A stretch of DNA of 32,054 nt. Origin: Deltaproteobacteria bacterium. GTDB lineage: Bacteria > Myxococcota > B64-G9. Of this stretch, positions 31,442 through 32,054 are shown one piece after another. The notes beneath the pieces are model-generated. The model was not told where the DNA came from. It did no database searches and was given only the letters and a program-made list of their open reading frames with translations. Position numbers and translations under genes: made by a program. The DNA lies in assembly GCA_030622135.1 (NCBI GenBank), contig JAUXGL010000034.1, positions 1 to 32,054 of the forward strand, given 5' to 3'. Position 1 is the stretch's first letter, and each line of letters opens with the position of its first letter.

Positions 31442-32054
31442 CGACCATGCCGGACGGTAACAACCTGCCTGCCGTGGCGAAGTGGCCGAATGTAGTTGCC
31501 TGGGGCGGGTTGGGCCTGGTGGTGCTGTTTTTCCTGGTTCTCAAGAGTTACAGTTTTCACTGGCAGATCGGGGACGAGAACGTCTACTTCTATATGGCCT
31601 GGGCTACCGCGGATCACGGGGCCCTGCCGTATGGAGACTACTTCTTTGCCCATCCACCCCTGCATTTGCTTCCCGGGATCATTCTCTTGGCCTTCTTCGG
31701 CTTCGGCCCGGTCACCGCCCGGCTCATACCGGTGGGTGCTACCATCGTAGGCGCGGTGTTCTTGTTCCTGCTGGCCAAAAAGCACATGGGCCGGGTGGCC
31801 GCGGTGGCGACGGTGTTTCTGTACCTGACCGCCTTCTCGCTGGTGCGGGCGTCGACGCATTGGACCGGGATCAACCTGTCGGTCATGTGGGTGGTAATCG
31901 GCCTGTGGGCCTTTTACAAGGAGCGGCCGCTGAGTTCCGGCGTTTTCATGGGCCTGGGGGTCTGCACGGGCGCCTACGTCCTGCCCGGTGCCATGATGGT
32001 GGGCCTGTTGGCCCTGCTGCGATCGAGGCGCGACGGCAACCCCGTTGACCGGCA
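31438..32054 (+). CDS. GT-C-type membrane glycosyltransferase, N-terminal part (3' truncated)
   Basis: The frame runs off the window end; 205 residues are present. ATG 31438 overlaps the nth stop (ATGA); ATG 31447 is an alternative. A first transmembrane helix (VVAWGGLGLVVLFFLVL) is followed by a periplasmic loop with GDENVYFYMAWA, then HGALPYGDYFFAHPP. An acidic residue after helix 1 and the PYxDYF-PP pattern are typical of ArnT/PMT-like GT-C enzymes, which use polyprenyl-phosphate sugar donors. At least four further hydrophobic helices follow. Acceptor and donor are unknown. Confidence 0.8.
   Translation, partial: MTTMPDGNNLPAVAKWPNVVAWGGLGLVVLFFLVLKSYSFHWQIGDENVYFYMAWATADHGALPYGDYFFAHPPLHLLPGIILLAFFGFGPVTARLIPVGATIVGAVFLFLLAKKHMGRVAAVATVFLYLTAFSLVRASTHWTGINLSVMWVVIGLWAFYKERPLSSGVFMGLGVCTGAYVLPGAMMVGLLALLRSRRDGNPVDR

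Noticed and set aside
31482-32048. 188-codon plus-strand open frame at the right end
   Set aside because: It is an out-of-frame shadow; the true frame (from 31438) encodes transmembrane helices and GT-C motifs and runs off the end.
1-32054. CRISPR arrays, rRNA or tRNA genes
   Set aside because: No regularly spaced direct repeats and no recognisable rRNA or tRNA sequence were seen on either strand by eye; tRNAscan-SE and Infernal would be needed to exclude them fully.

Overview
The window comes from a GC-rich, diderm (Gram-negative-type) bacterium. Outer-membrane biogenesis genes (lptD, mlaC, a TolC-type channel, several predicted beta-barrels), an AgmX/PglI-type C-terminal domain, a CHASE2 cyclase and FHA-decorated Tad pilus proteins together resemble Myxococcota or other deltaproteobacterial-type lineages. 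I cannot name a genus from sequence alone. No rRNA, tRNA, CRISPR array or phage module was recognised.

Left part (1-5.9 kb): the 3' end of a DUF5916-type outer-membrane protein, a convergent YafK-type L,D-transpeptidase, a membrane protein with a GYF-like N-terminus and an AgmX/PglI-like tail, then a leftward pair made of a large TPR membrane protein and a small predicted outer-membrane barrel. Next comes a RAYT (REP-associated tyrosine transposase) element bounded by 27-bp inverted repeats (5969-6985).

7.0-10.8 kb (leftward) is the most unusual locus. An ECF sigma factor and a zinc-finger anti-sigma factor are joined to a secreted caspase-like protein by two ATGA overlaps. The caspase-like protein ends in a predicted outer-membrane beta-barrel, and a stand-alone paralogue of that barrel follows. 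The 0.5 kb upstream holds a long hairpin, an antitoxin-like remnant and a palindromic promoter.

11.3-16.8 kb (rightward): a CHASE2 class III adenylate cyclase, a Crp/Fnr-type cyclic-nucleotide-binding regulator and a metallo-beta-lactamase-fold cyclic-nucleotide phosphodiesterase, which could form a complete cAMP make/sense/destroy set, followed by folC.

16.9-21.2 kb: an AMIN-domain periplasmic protein carrying an in-frame palindromic insert, then lptD. A leftward TetR regulator separates these from a rightward Tad pilus locus (22.2-28.4 kb): Flp pilin with its own terminator, CpaA-type prepilin peptidase, CpaC-type secretin, an FHA-CpaF fusion ATPase and a tandem-FHA/TM/TPR protein. CpaB, CpaE/TadZ, TadB and TadC are absent from the window.

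Right end: leftward tolC-like and mlaC genes, divergent from nth (endonuclease III), which is coupled to a truncated GT-C-type membrane glycosyltransferase running off the window. Several intergenic regions carry a short dispersed motif centred on TTGACGRTTG. lptD, nth and possibly tolC have promoter-like -10 boxes so close to the start codon that leaderless transcripts are plausible.
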